From NCBI GenBank assembly GCA_030145055.1, contig JAQYWK010000004.1, positions 1 through 64,000 of the forward strand: a stretch of 64,000 nucleotides of DNA, given 5' to 3'. The notes beneath the pieces were generated by a model. It was not told the DNA's origin and made no database searches. It worked only from the letters and a program-made list of their open reading frames with translations. The DNA comes from Desulfovibrio sp. (GTDB lineage Bacteria; Desulfobacterota; Desulfovibrionia; Desulfovibrionales; Desulfovibrionaceae). The first letter of the stretch is position 1; every line of letters begins with the position of its first letter. The position numbers and the translations under genes are program-made. Shown piece after piece: positions 36,400 to 44,671 of the stretch.

Positions 36400-38016
36400 A
36401 TGGAAAACAAACGCGTTATCTTAGCTGTTGCCTTATCCTTTGCAGTACTTCTCGGCTGGCAATTCCTTTTCCCTCCCCAGCCGCAACAACCAGCACCGAT
36501 CCAGCAGCAATCCGTTACACAGAATCAGAACTCGAATACAGTTGCTAACGGACCTGTATCTAATCAGTTTCCAGATCCTATAACCACCACTGCGATAGTT
36601 TCTGCTAAAGGAACTAAACTTAAAGTGGAAACACCTCTTTACTCTGCTGTGATTAATTCACAGGGTGGACTCTTAGAGAATTTCCAGCTTAAACGTTACA
36701 AAGAAACAATTGACCCGAACTCTCTTGATGTGGATATGGTCGGGGAAAATGCTCTTAATAAAGCTCCTATGGGGCTTATCCTTAATGGGATTGCCACTTG
36801 GGTTAATGGCGTATGGGCTTTTGAAGGTAAAGATTTGTCTCTTGACGGGGACCAAATCGGAACTCTTATTTTCCGAGGAGACGTGGAAGGGTTCAGAATT
36901 GAACGCCGCCTAACATTTCACGCTGATAGTTACTTGATAGATGAAGACGTTCGCGTCATTAATGTATCCAACCCTAGCGGTCAGGGTCGATTGGCTTTCA
37001 CTACTGCGACCAAGAGTCTAAGTAGTGAAGATGATCAGTACAATCCAACTCGTATTGCATGGTTTGGTCCTGAAGGTCTTGATACAGAAGATAGCCGTGA
37101 TGATTTGAAAGAAACCGGTGTTTCTGTAACTGGAGCATTGAACTGGGGTGCTATTGATTCTAACTTCTTTATTCTTGCTCTTTTGCCTGAGTCCAAAGAA
37201 GTTACCATCAAGGGTAAACTTCAGGATGATATTTTCAGACTTGCAGCAGAAGAGACTATTTCCTTTGATAAAGGAATAGAACGTAAACTTGGCTGCTCTT
37301 ACTACTTTGGACCAATGGATCCCGTTGCAATGGCCAAAGCGCCTGGCGACCTTGGTTCAGCAATTGACTTCGGTTGGTTTGATATTATTGCAAAACCACT
37401 GACAATAGCATTGGAATGGTTTAACCAGTATGTACATAACTATGGTATATCAATCATCCTGCTGACCATTGCGATCAAACTTTTGTTCTGGCCTTTATCT
37501 CAGAAAAGTTACAAATCAATGGAACAGATGAAGCGTTTACAGCCAATGGTTGCTAAGCTTCGTGAAAAATATGGTGATGATAAAGAGCGACTCAACAAAG
37601 AGTCCATGCAGCTCTATAAGACGTATAACGTCAACCCGGCAGGTGGGTGTTTACCCATGGTGCTGCAGATTCCTGTTTTCTTCGGTTTGTATAAGGCTTT
37701 ATTAGGAACGGTTGCCCTGAGGCATGCCGACTTTATTACTTATCTACCTTTTACTGATATCATTTGGCTTGCCGACCTTTCGGCTAAAGACCCGCTTTAC
37801 ATCACTCCGATCGTGATGGGTGCTACCATGTTCCTTCAGCAGAAAATGACACCGTCAGCCGGTGATCCTACTCAGCAGAAAATCATGATGCTTTTGCCTC
37901 TCGTGTTCACATTTATGTTCCTCAACTTCCCTGCAGGGTTGGTTGTATACTGGTTAGTGAACAACGTACTTTCAATTGCCCAGCAGTGGATTATCACTCG
38001 TAAAGTTAAAAATTAG
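36400..38016 (+). CDS. yidC: Membrane protein insertase YidC
   Basis: A 538-residue insertase of the Gram-negative type. An N-terminal membrane helix (VILAVALSFAVLLGWQFLF) is followed by a Gln/Asn-rich linker, the large periplasmic beta domain (residues about 70-320), and the five-helix insertase core. The latter includes YGISIILLTIAIKLLFWPL, the cytoplasmic helical hairpin (MEQMKRLQPMVAKLREKYGDDKERLNKE) and PAGGCLPMVLQIPVFFGLYKAL. It inserts small membrane proteins with or without SecYEG. Part of the rpmH-mnmE cluster. Confidence 0.97.
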   Translation: MENKRVILAVALSFAVLLGWQFLFPPQPQQPAPIQQQSVTQNQNSNTVANGPVSNQFPDPITTTAIVSAKGTKLKVETPLYSAVINSQGGLLENFQLKRYKETIDPNSLDVDMVGENALNKAPMGLILNGIATWVNGVWAFEGKDLSLDGDQIGTLIFRGDVEGFRIERRLTFHADSYLIDEDVRVINVSNPSGQGRLAFTTATKSLSSEDDQYNPTRIAWFGPEGLDTEDSRDDLKETGVSVTGALNWGAIDSNFFILALLPESKEVTIKGKLQDDIFRLAAEETISFDKGIERKLGCSYYFGPMDPVAMAKAPGDLGSAIDFGWFDIIAKPLTIALEWFNQYVHNYGISIILLTIAIKLLFWPLSQKSYKSMEQMKRLQPMVAKLREKYGDDKERLNKESMQLYKTYNVNPAGGCLPMVLQIPVFFGLYKALLGTVALRHADFITYLPFTDIIWLADLSAKDPLYITPIVMGATMFLQQKMTPSAGDPTQQKIMMLLPLVFTFMFLNFPAGLVVYWLVNNVLSIAQQWIITRKVKN

Positions 38017-38066
38017 GGCGTACGTATCTTGGGGCTATGGAGTGAAGAACACTACTAGGAGATAGA

Positions 38067-39698
38067 ATGAGCGAATTCAAAGAATTCCAGGGTAAAAATC
38101 TGGACGAGGCTATTAATACTGCCTGTGATCACTTCAATTTAAATCGTGATAAGCTTGAAATTGAAATACTCAGCGGTGGTTCAACCGGGGTATTTGGACT
38201 TGTTGGTAAAAAGAATGCGAAAGTAAAGGCTCGCCCGAGAGGCGGAGAAGGAAGACCATTACTTAACGATAGAGATGAAAGACCATTAGAAAGACCCGTT
38301 GAAAGGCCAGTAGAAAGACCTGTCGAAACAAGGGTTGAGCGTGCTCCGGAAAGAGTTTCCCGCGAAACTCCCGCAGTTAAAGAAGAAACAGCAATAGCTC
38401 CGCGTCCAGACGCAGTGTCTCCTGCTGTTAAAGAAGATACTACTGTTGCTGTTAGAGAAGAAGCTGCAGCGCCAGCTGTAAGCGCTCCTTCTACTGACAG
38501 AGGAGAAGCCCCAAGGGATTCCGCTCCTGCTGAAGGGTTCAGAGAACGTCGTAGCATAATGGAAGCTGATCCTAAAGATATTGAAGCAGCTGTCCGTGAA
38601 GCACTCGAAAAAATGATCGAGCCGATTGTTCAGCAGGCACCGAATCTTAAAATTGAAGTGGGCGAAGATAGAGTCAACGTTCTCGTTGATGATGAAGAAA
38701 ATTCCGGCCTTATTATTGGTCGTGAAGGTCAGACTCTTTCCTCTTTGCAGTACCTCTGCAACAGGATGGTTTCTAAAAAACTTCAGACTTCTGTCCGTGT
38801 ACAGATTGATACAGGTGACTATCGCGAACGCCAGGACGAAAAACTTCGTCAGCTCGCATGGCATCTTGCCGATAAAGCAATGCATACTGGAAGGGTGCAG
38901 AGTACAAAACCTCTCAGTTCTTATCATCGCAGAGTCGTTCATATGGCTTTGCAGGAAGATAAACACGTTAATACCCGCAGCAAGGGCGATGGTCCTATGA
39001 AGCGCGTATTGATTCTACCTCGTCGCAGCCGTAACGCTGGTGGACGTGGTTCAGAGCGTCCAGAAAGACCAGAAGGTTATAAACCTCAGTCTTCTGATCG
39101 TTATGATAGCCGTAGTTCCGAACGCGGAGCACCACGCGGACCTGAGCGCACTGGAGCACCACGCGGACCTGAGCGCACAGGCGCACCACGCGGACCTGAG
39201 CGCACAGGCGCACCACGCGGACCTGAGCGCACAGGCGCACCACGCGGACCTGAGCGCACAGGCGCACCACGCGGACCTGAGCGTACAGGCGCACCACGCG
39301 GACCTGAGCGTACAGGCGCACCACGCGGACCTGAGCGTACAGGCGCACCACGCGGACCTGAGCGCGCAGGCGCACCACGCGGACCTGGTGGAGCACCTCG
39401 TGGTCGTAACGATAGCTACGGAAGCCGTGGACGTACTGAAGGTTATGCTCCTCGCGGTCGTACTGAGAATAGTGCACCTCCGCGCGGTCGCGATGAAAAC
39501 TTCGGTAACCGCGCTCCTCGTGAGAATGCAGTAAACCGTGCACCTCGTGACGAAAACTTCGGTAATCGTGCACCACGTGATGAGAACTTCGGTAATCGCG
39601 CACCTGGACAAAACAACGACCGCAATGGCAACAGTGATAAAAACGGTAACACTGGTAACGTTGGTAACTACGGCGACGATCGTTACAACCGCTATTAG
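38067..39698 (+). CDS. jag: Jag/KhpB RNA-binding protein with repetitive tail
   Basis: A 543-residue protein, much longer than usual for Jag. Residues 1-57 are the Jag-N domain (EFQGKNLDEAINTACDHF...GVFGLVGKKNAKV). A low-complexity RPVERPVE and Ala/Pro linker follows. A KH domain (about 170-255) has the GxxG loop in LIIGREGQTL, and an R3H domain (about 260-320) has SYHRRVVHMAL. From residue 354 come nine 9-residue GAPRGPERT repeats, then RG-rich and NRAPRDENFG repeats and an Asn/Gly-rich end. Jag/KhpB binds RNA together with KhpA. The basic, Arg-Gly tail would add nonspecific RNA affinity or self-association (inference). Directly downstream of yidC. Confidence 0.93.
   Translation: MSEFKEFQGKNLDEAINTACDHFNLNRDKLEIEILSGGSTGVFGLVGKKNAKVKARPRGGEGRPLLNDRDERPLERPVERPVERPVETRVERAPERVSRETPAVKEETAIAPRPDAVSPAVKEDTTVAVREEAAAPAVSAPSTDRGEAPRDSAPAEGFRERRSIMEADPKDIEAAVREALEKMIEPIVQQAPNLKIEVGEDRVNVLVDDEENSGLIIGREGQTLSSLQYLCNRMVSKKLQTSVRVQIDTGDYRERQDEKLRQLAWHLADKAMHTGRVQSTKPLSSYHRRVVHMALQEDKHVNTRSKGDGPMKRVLILPRRSRNAGGRGSERPERPEGYKPQSSDRYDSRSSERGAPRGPERTGAPRGPERTGAPRGPERTGAPRGPERTGAPRGPERTGAPRGPERTGAPRGPERTGAPRGPERTGAPRGPERAGAPRGPGGAPRGRNDSYGSRGRTEGYAPRGRTENSAPPRGRDENFGNRAPRENAVNRAPRDENFGNRAPRDENFGNRAPGQNNDRNGNSDKNGNTGNVGNYGDDRYNRY
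39126..39386 (+). repeat. 27-bp in-frame tandem repeat array in jag
   Basis: Nine contiguous 27-bp units (39126-39368) plus an 18-bp partial tenth, each encoding GAPRGPERT (last full unit ends in Ala). The units differ only at a few third positions (GGA/GGC, CGC/CGT, ACT/ACA). Such near identity at silent sites points to recent expansion by slippage or unequal recombination. There are no spacers, so it is not CRISPR. Confidence 0.97.
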
Positions 39699-39738
39699 GC
39701 TTTAGTTTACATGCGGTGAATACAGACCTTTTAATTAG

Positions 39739-39770
39739 CCCCGTGGACAATGTCTGCGGGGTTAATTTTT
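39739..39770 (+). terminator. Possible terminator between jag and mnmE
   Basis: CCCCG (39739-39743) pairs with CGGGG (39757-39761), followed by TTAATTTTTT. A moderate hairpin that may partly end the rpmH-jag transcript before mnmE. Confidence 0.6.
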
Positions 39771-39793
39771 TAATCTGTTAATGGAGAAAATTT

Positions 39794-41179
39794 ATGTCAC
39801 TCAGTTCTTCCGGGACAATAGCTGCCATTGCCACACCTCCCGGTGATGGCGGAGTTGGGATTATCCGTGTTTGCGGTGATAACGCTCTGAATATTGCAAA
39901 TGCCATGTTTAAATCCGGGAAAGAATCCTTTTCAGGATTTAAGCGGTATACCATGCATTATGGAACCCTGCTGGATGCAGAGTCCGTTGAACTGGATGAT
40001 GTGCTAGCTGTTTTTATGCCCGGGCCGGGTTCTTATACCGGTGAAGATACCATTGAATTTAACTGCCATGGTGGCAGAGCTATTCTGGCTGCGGTTCTCG
40101 GAGAAATATTGTCGCGCGGTGCAACTCTTGCCCGTCCGGGAGAATTTACTCTTAGAGCTTTCCTTAATGGTAAAATGGATTTGACCCAGGCAGAAGCTGT
40201 CGCGGAAATGATTCATGCTCCATCAAAAGGAGCGGCGCAATTGGCTAGAGTAAAGCTCTCTGGAGTGCTTGGTAAGCGCATAGAAGAACTTCGACTCAGG
40301 CTTGAAGAGCTTCGCGCACATTTATGCGTGGCTGTGGATTTTCCTGAGGATGAACTTGAGTGTCTGCCTCTCGATAAGATGAAAACTGAAGTTACTGACG
40401 CTGTGAAAAATATTTCTGAAATCTTAGCCGGAGTCGAAAGAACTCGCGCTTGGAGAGAGGGCGGTCTTGCCGTTTTATCTGGTAAAGTAAATGCGGGTAA
40501 GTCCAGTCTTTTGAATGCTCTTTTAGGTCGTAACCGTGCAATTGTTACTGACATTCCAGGAACCACTAGAGATTTCATTGAGGAAACTCTGAACCTTGAT
40601 GGTTTGCAAGTGCGGGTAGTAGATACTGCCGGACTTCGCGAAACAAGCGACAAGGTTGAACAAGCCGGGCTTGATATGGGCCGCGAACTTGCTCAGCAGG
40701 CTGATCTTGTTCTTTTGATTATTGATGGGTCAAAGGATTTTGAAATTGAGGAAATTGACCCAGAATTTTCAGCTGAAAGCGGTAAATGTATTGCTGTTAT
40801 AAATAAGACGGACCTTCCGCAATCTATTCCTTCTCCTTCAGATGTTATGGCACAAGCCGGTTATGATGTTGTTGAAATTTCTGCTAAAAAGGGACAGGGT
40901 ATTGACGAACTGGCTTTATCCATTCGTGATCATGTTTTAGCTGGAGCTGGTGAGCCTGATCCTGATGAGCTTGTACCCAATTCTCGTCAGGCGGCTACTC
41001 TTAAAAAGGCTCTATCTGAGCTGGATGGGCTTATTCAAGATATTGAAATGACCATTCCTTATGATTTGCTTGGCGTTAGACTTGAGAGCGCGTGTTCAGC
41101 TCTGTCCGAAATAACAGGTGAGATTACCCCTCAAGAAATTCTTGATTCAATCTTCAGTAAATTTTGTGTTGGAAAATAA
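39794..41179 (+). CDS. mnmE: tRNA modification GTPase MnmE
   Basis: A 461-residue enzyme that with MnmG makes 5-(carboxymethyl)aminomethyl-uridine at tRNA wobble U34. The N-terminal folate-binding domain has [10 protein letters not shown] and [26 protein letters not shown]-like [11 protein letters not shown]. The inserted G domain has G1 [9 protein letters not shown], G2 DIPGTTRD, G3 DTAGLRE, G4 NKTD and G5 SAKKG. The C-terminus is the catalytic CVGK. GGAG precedes the ATG. The next small gene starts one base after the stop. Confidence 0.97.
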   Translation: [461 protein letters not shown]

Positions 41180-41180
41180 A

Positions 41181-41447
41181 ATGAAAAAAGAAAGAGAAAC
41201 TAAAGTTGTTGATATGAGTGGTGTTACCTGTGGGCTTGTTCCCGGAATCGTTGAACAATTAGATGCTACTTCTGCTCGGGTCGTGGATGTCCATATCAGA
41301 ACAGGTATTCGCGAAGAGATCATGAGCGGTTTTGGTTCTGGTGGTGCTTGGAATATTGAAATTATTACCGACTTAGGATTTGATATTTTACGATTTATTC
41401 GTAAAAAACCAAGCAGCTTAGAAAGTCTAAATATAGTTGAATATTAG
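41181..41447 (+). CDS. Small unknown protein downstream of mnmE
   Basis: An 88-residue protein that starts at ATG 41181, one base after the mnmE stop, so it is probably coupled to it. The open frame reaches back into mnmE, but the coupled ATG with GGA upstream is the likely start. No membrane segment. The pattern alternates short strands and turns (VTCGLVPGIVEQLDATSARVVDVHIRTG; WNIEIITDLGFDILRFI). I recognise no family. A role near tRNA modification is suggested only by position. Confidence 0.6.
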   Translation: MKKERETKVVDMSGVTCGLVPGIVEQLDATSARVVDVHIRTGIREEIMSGFGSGGAWNIEIITDLGFDILRFIRKKPSSLESLNIVEY

Positions 41448-41497
41448 TTTAAAATGAGTTTGCACGACTTCTAATATTTAAGCCCGTATCTGTTTTG

Positions 41498-42163
41498 CTA
41501 TTTGAGAGAACTTTTATCTTCAATAGATATTGCGAAGGTACGGGGGCATTCGGTTTGAATGTCCTTATGATTCATGAGCTGAACTAGGTCTTGTGCTGTA
41601 TCAATATCTGCGTGTTTGGGTAAAATCAACGGTTCAAGTCCCGTTGATTTCAGCCTCTGAATGGTTTCTGAAAAAACATTTGGAGTGCTCCATCTCATGT
41701 TAATGAATGGAGCTTTGGTTAGTGCTTCCTTTTGAAATCCAATCAAATAATATCCGCCGTCTTTTGCTGGCCCAATGCAAACAGGGTGCTCTTTTAAACT
41801 TACCATTCCATGATTAATTGCCTGCGCTGTAAGATCAGGCAAATCGCTTCCGATCAGTACGCAACTGTCATATCCAAGGTTAAAAACATTTTTCAACGCA
41901 TTAAACATTCGTTTGCCTAAATCCTTTCCATGCTGAGGGATCATCTTGCGCTTTCCAAGCCAGCCTTCATAATTGTCTATAGAGTGATTTGGCTCGAAAA
42001 AGATCAACGTTTCGATTTGATGGCGATCAATTCTGGCTAATAAATCCAATACAAATGCAGAATAATAACTAGCTGCTAATTCATATCCTATTTCGTCACC
42101 AAGACGGGATTTAACGCAGCCTGCTATTGGAAATTTTACAAAGATAAGTAATGCCTGCTTCAC
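41498..42163 (-). CDS. TIGR04282-type glycosyltransferase (DUF2064)
   Basis: A 221-residue protein of the DUF2064/TIGR04282 family, with a nucleotidyl/glycosyltransferase A fold: LLIFVKFPIAGCVKSRL, CVLIGSDLPDLT and IGPAKDGGYYLIGF. The family is annotated as arsenosugar biosynthesis-associated glycosyltransferase because of its occurrence in arsenosugar gene clusters, but it is also widespread elsewhere. It overlaps its family-2 partner by four bases. No arsenic genes (arsM, arsS) are visible in the window. Confidence 0.82.
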   Translation of the reverse strand: MKQALLIFVKFPIAGCVKSRLGDEIGYELAASYYSAFVLDLLARIDRHQIETLIFFEPNHSIDNYEGWLGKRKMIPQHGKDLGKRMFNALKNVFNLGYDSCVLIGSDLPDLTAQAINHGMVSLKEHPVCIGPAKDGGYYLIGFQKEALTKAPFINMRWSTPNVFSETIQRLKSTGLEPLILPKHADIDTAQDLVQLMNHKDIQTECPRTFAISIEDKSSLK

Positions 42164-42867
42164 TTTAGTTCACCATGATTTTTATACATTTTTTTTAATG
42201 TAAACGGGCTGACTCCACATGTGTGAAGTATGCGGAGTAACCAGTTGCGCAAAAAGCAGCGGATCATACCTGTTTGCTTAAATCTTCTTGCAGACGTTAT
42301 GATAGATTTCTGAAGCAGAATTATTTTTAACTTTCTTTTCTTTATATCTTGAAATAATTCAACGTCTTCCATTATAGGGATAAGTGGAAATCCTCCTATG
42401 GTAACGAATGTTTCTTTCTTAATAAAGGGAGCTTGATCTCCATAAGGCACACGTTCCAGAGTAGTCCGTATGTTTGCCATGTAAGCAATCAGTCTGCTTA
42501 AAAATGATTTGTCATCAAAACTGAGGCTGAAGGCCCCTGCGACAACTCCGGGTTGAACGAGTGCATCGCGAATCAAGCTTGCGGAGTTCAGCGGGAGAGT
42601 TGTATCCGCATGAAGAAAAATTAATATGTCTCCTGTGGCAATCATCGCCCCAGTATTCATTTGTAAGGCGCGTCCAGCTGAGCTTGAAACGGATATGATG
42701 CTTTTATCGCTGATACAGGGGATTGTAGAATTGTCTGGTGATCCGTCAACAACGATTATTTCGTGTTCATTGCCGAGATTTGATTTGATACCTTTAATAC
42801 AAGTATTTATTAGCAATTGTTCATTGAATACAGGAATGATAATTGATAGTGTGGAGTTAGTAGGCAT
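42160..42867 (-). CDS. TIGR04283-type family-2 glycosyltransferase
   Basis: A 235-residue GT2 enzyme. The GT-A motifs are LSIIIPVFNEQ, EIIVVDGSPDN, a DxD-like LIFLHADTTLP and PIMEDVELFQDIKKR; ASSAGRALQMNTGA is typical of TIGR04283, the regular partner of TIGR04282. A short hydrophobic or basic stretch near the C-terminus (MIRCFLRNWLLRI) suggests membrane association. First gene of the pair on the minus strand, with an ATGA overlap to the second. Confidence 0.85.
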   Translation of the reverse strand: MPTNSTLSIIIPVFNEQLLINTCIKGIKSNLGNEHEIIVVDGSPDNSTIPCISDKSIISVSSSAGRALQMNTGAMIATGDILIFLHADTTLPLNSASLIRDALVQPGVVAGAFSLSFDDKSFLSRLIAYMANIRTTLERVPYGDQAPFIKKETFVTIGGFPLIPIMEDVELFQDIKKRKLKIILLQKSIITSARRFKQTGMIRCFLRNWLLRILHTCGVSPFTLKKMYKNHGELK

Positions 42868-42914
42868 TCGCTTTGTTTATACTGTTTGTCTGCTAGAATA
42901 AAGGGGGAGTGTTT

Positions 42915-43385
42915 ATGAGTCATGAAATAAAACTTCGGAAAGGGTTTAGTGATGATGAAGACGTTGTCGCTGAAGTACTGAGCGAAGGGGAAGTTATCCA
43001 TCTCGCACTTAAAGATGGAGATGGTTTATACAGTGTTCCTGTTAACTATGGTTATAATAATGGTACGATATATATACATTCCTCCAAAGTAGGGCGTAAA
43101 ATTTCAGCGCTGGCTTCGGGAGAGGAAATCGGTTTCAGCGTGATTGCTTCATATGCTATTGAGCCAAACGACAAGCCGTGCAAATGGGGCTGTTCGTTCC
43201 GTTCCGTGGTTGGGACAGGAGTTCCTAGATTTCTTGAAGATCAAGAAAAGGTCGGAGCCTTGAACATAGTAATGGAACATTTTAACAGCAAGCAGTGTGA
43301 TATCGACCCTGTTTCCGTTAAGGCTATTGAAGTCGTTGAAATTATGATCACAAGCGCTACTGTGCGTATTGTCGGCAAGAATTAA
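42915..43385 (+). CDS. Pyridoxamine 5'-phosphate oxidase-family flavin protein
   Basis: A 156-residue split-barrel protein of the FMN-binding type: LALKDGDGLYSVPVNYGYNNGTIYIHSSKVGRKISAL, then GFSVIAS and the RSVVGTGVPRFLED region. The same arrangement is seen in NimA-like and PNPOx-like flavoproteins. The start was set at ATG 42915, with GGGAG upstream; an in-frame GTG lies two codons before it. Substrate unknown. Convergent with the DksA/TraR gene. Confidence 0.85.
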   Translation: MSHEIKLRKGFSDDEDVVAEVLSEGEVIHLALKDGDGLYSVPVNYGYNNGTIYIHSSKVGRKISALASGEEIGFSVIASYAIEPNDKPCKWGCSFRSVVGTGVPRFLEDQEKVGALNIVMEHFNSKQCDIDPVSVKAIEVVEIMITSATVRIVGKN

Positions 43386-43405
43386 GTTGGGTTCTTCGCG
43401 CCATA

Positions 43406-43431
43406 ACGGGAGGACCTCATGGTCATCCCGT
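43406..43431. terminator. Hairpin between convergent genes
   Basis: ACGGGA (43406-43411) pairs with TCCCGT (43426-43431), with an inner GACC/GGTC stem, between the flavin protein gene and the convergent DksA/TraR gene. There is no T-run, so termination is uncertain. Confidence 0.4.
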
Positions 43432-43469
43432 GCTCATTATTTGCGTTGCTGGTGGCTTCTGGTAGAGCT

Positions 43470-43826
43470 TTAGCTAACCCATGCGAGCAGTCCTTCTTCC
43501 TCTTCTAAAAGCTGCTGACAGGTTACGCACAGACGGGTTGTCGGGGTAGCTTTAATTCTTGCGATACCGATAGCTTTTTCGCATTCGCTACATATGCCGA
43601 AATCATAATGATCGACGCGGCCTAGAGTTTCCTCTGTTTCGCGGATGAGACTGCTCTCGCGCATGTGGATAGCGAGGTTGATTTTTTGCTCGCTAATGCG
43701 CGAAGCATATTCATTGTCATCCGCACATGTTTCAACAACCGTATCGCGCCTTTCAGTGCGTTGAATTAGGTCTGCAAGTTGATGCTCGAGATGGTTTTTG
43801 ATGAGAATTCTTTGAGTCGTATTCAT
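43470..43826 (-). CDS. DksA/TraR-family zinc-finger protein
   Basis: A 118-residue protein. The N-terminal part (residues 1-75) forms a helical hairpin-like coiled coil. The C4 zinc finger near the C-terminus reads CSECEKAIGIARIKATPTTRLCVTC. It is shorter than DksA. Family members bind in the RNA polymerase secondary channel and modulate initiation with ppGpp; the acidic tip usually needed is hard to place here. CGGAG precedes the ATG. Monocistronic. Confidence 0.85.
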   Translation of the reverse strand: MNTTQRILIKNHLEHQLADLIQRTERRDTVVETCADDNEYASRISEQKINLAIHMRESSLIRETEETLGRVDHYDFGICSECEKAIGIARIKATPTTRLCVTCQQLLEEEEGLLAWVS

Positions 43827-43986
43827 GATTTGCTCCGTGTAATGTTTGAAATCATTTATTGTTTTTTGGACTAAAGGGGTTATACGGTTCCCCCCTTTTT
43901 AAAGAATCTCAGCGTGGTGACAGTTGTGATACAATTTTGCGCCGCCACATTTTATTTAATTAGTTACTATTTAATTGAGAAAAATA

Positions 43987-44631
43987 ATGAAATCAGAGTC
44001 TGATAAATATTCAAAATATTGGGAAGAAAAAGGGTCATTAAAATTTTTTTCGACCCCTGTTCAAATCGCTGAATTAAAAAAGTATGTTTCAAATGGTGCA
44101 AAGATTCTTGATGTGGGGTGCGGCTACGGACGCGTAATGAGTGAACTTCTTGATGCCGGCTTTACTGACGTGAAGGGTGTTGAACCTTCTGTGGCTTTGC
44201 GGAGCAGGGCTACTTCCGAAGACAGGTCTTTAGATGTCCATCCAATGAATCTTGGTATAATCCCATTTGAGGATTCATCCATTGATGCTGCGCTTTTGGT
44301 TGCCGTGCTTACATGCATTCCTGAAGATAAAGATCAAAATTCAGTGTTGAGCGAAATTCACAGAGTTCTTAAGCCGGGCGGACTCATTTATATTAATGAT
44401 TTTTTGCTGAACACAGATGAGCGCAATGTCGAAAGATATGATTATTTCCAGGAGAAGCATGGGACGTATGGTGTTTTCGAATTAGAGGGGGGAGGCATAT
44501 TGCGTCACTTTTCTGATGAGCGGACCAAAGAATTGTTGAGCACGTTTACGGATGTTAAATATAAAAAGGTTGTTTATACAACAATGAACGGGAACCGCGC
44601 CAATGGATTTTATTACATAGGAAAGAAATAG
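43987..44631 (+). CDS. Class I SAM-dependent methyltransferase
   Basis: A 214-residue enzyme with AdoMet motif I GAKILDVGCGYGRVMSELL, motif II in GVEPSVALRSRA, and the IPFEDSSIDAALLVAVLTCIP and VLKPGGLIYINDF motifs of Methyltransf_11/25 proteins. The substrate is unknown. The start was chosen at ATG 43987; a TTG four codons upstream is less likely. It converges with malQ, with a bidirectional hairpin between. Confidence 0.85.
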   Translation: MKSESDKYSKYWEEKGSLKFFSTPVQIAELKKYVSNGAKILDVGCGYGRVMSELLDAGFTDVKGVEPSVALRSRATSEDRSLDVHPMNLGIIPFEDSSIDAALLVAVLTCIPEDKDQNSVLSEIHRVLKPGGLIYINDFLLNTDERNVERYDYFQEKHGTYGVFELEGGGILRHFSDERTKELLSTFTDVKYKKVVYTTMNGNRANGFYYIGKK

Positions 44632-44662
44632 CCCCCATATGGTTGATCATATGAGGGCTGAG
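44631..44662. terminator. Terminator between methyltransferase and malQ
   Basis: AGCCCCCATATG pairs with CATATGAGGGCT around a six-base loop (one mismatch). On the minus strand, just past malQ, it is followed by TATTTCTTT. Confidence 0.6.
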
Positions 44663-44671
44663 TAATCTTGC

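Noticed and set aside
39126-39386. CRISPR-like repeat array
   Set aside because: The units are contiguous with no spacers, and they encode an in-frame protein repeat.
38995-39750. Long open frames on both strands over the jag repeats
   Set aside because: The repeat unit is 27 bp, a multiple of three, so any frame without a stop in one unit stays open through all. None has a ribosome site, and the jag frame is explained by homology.
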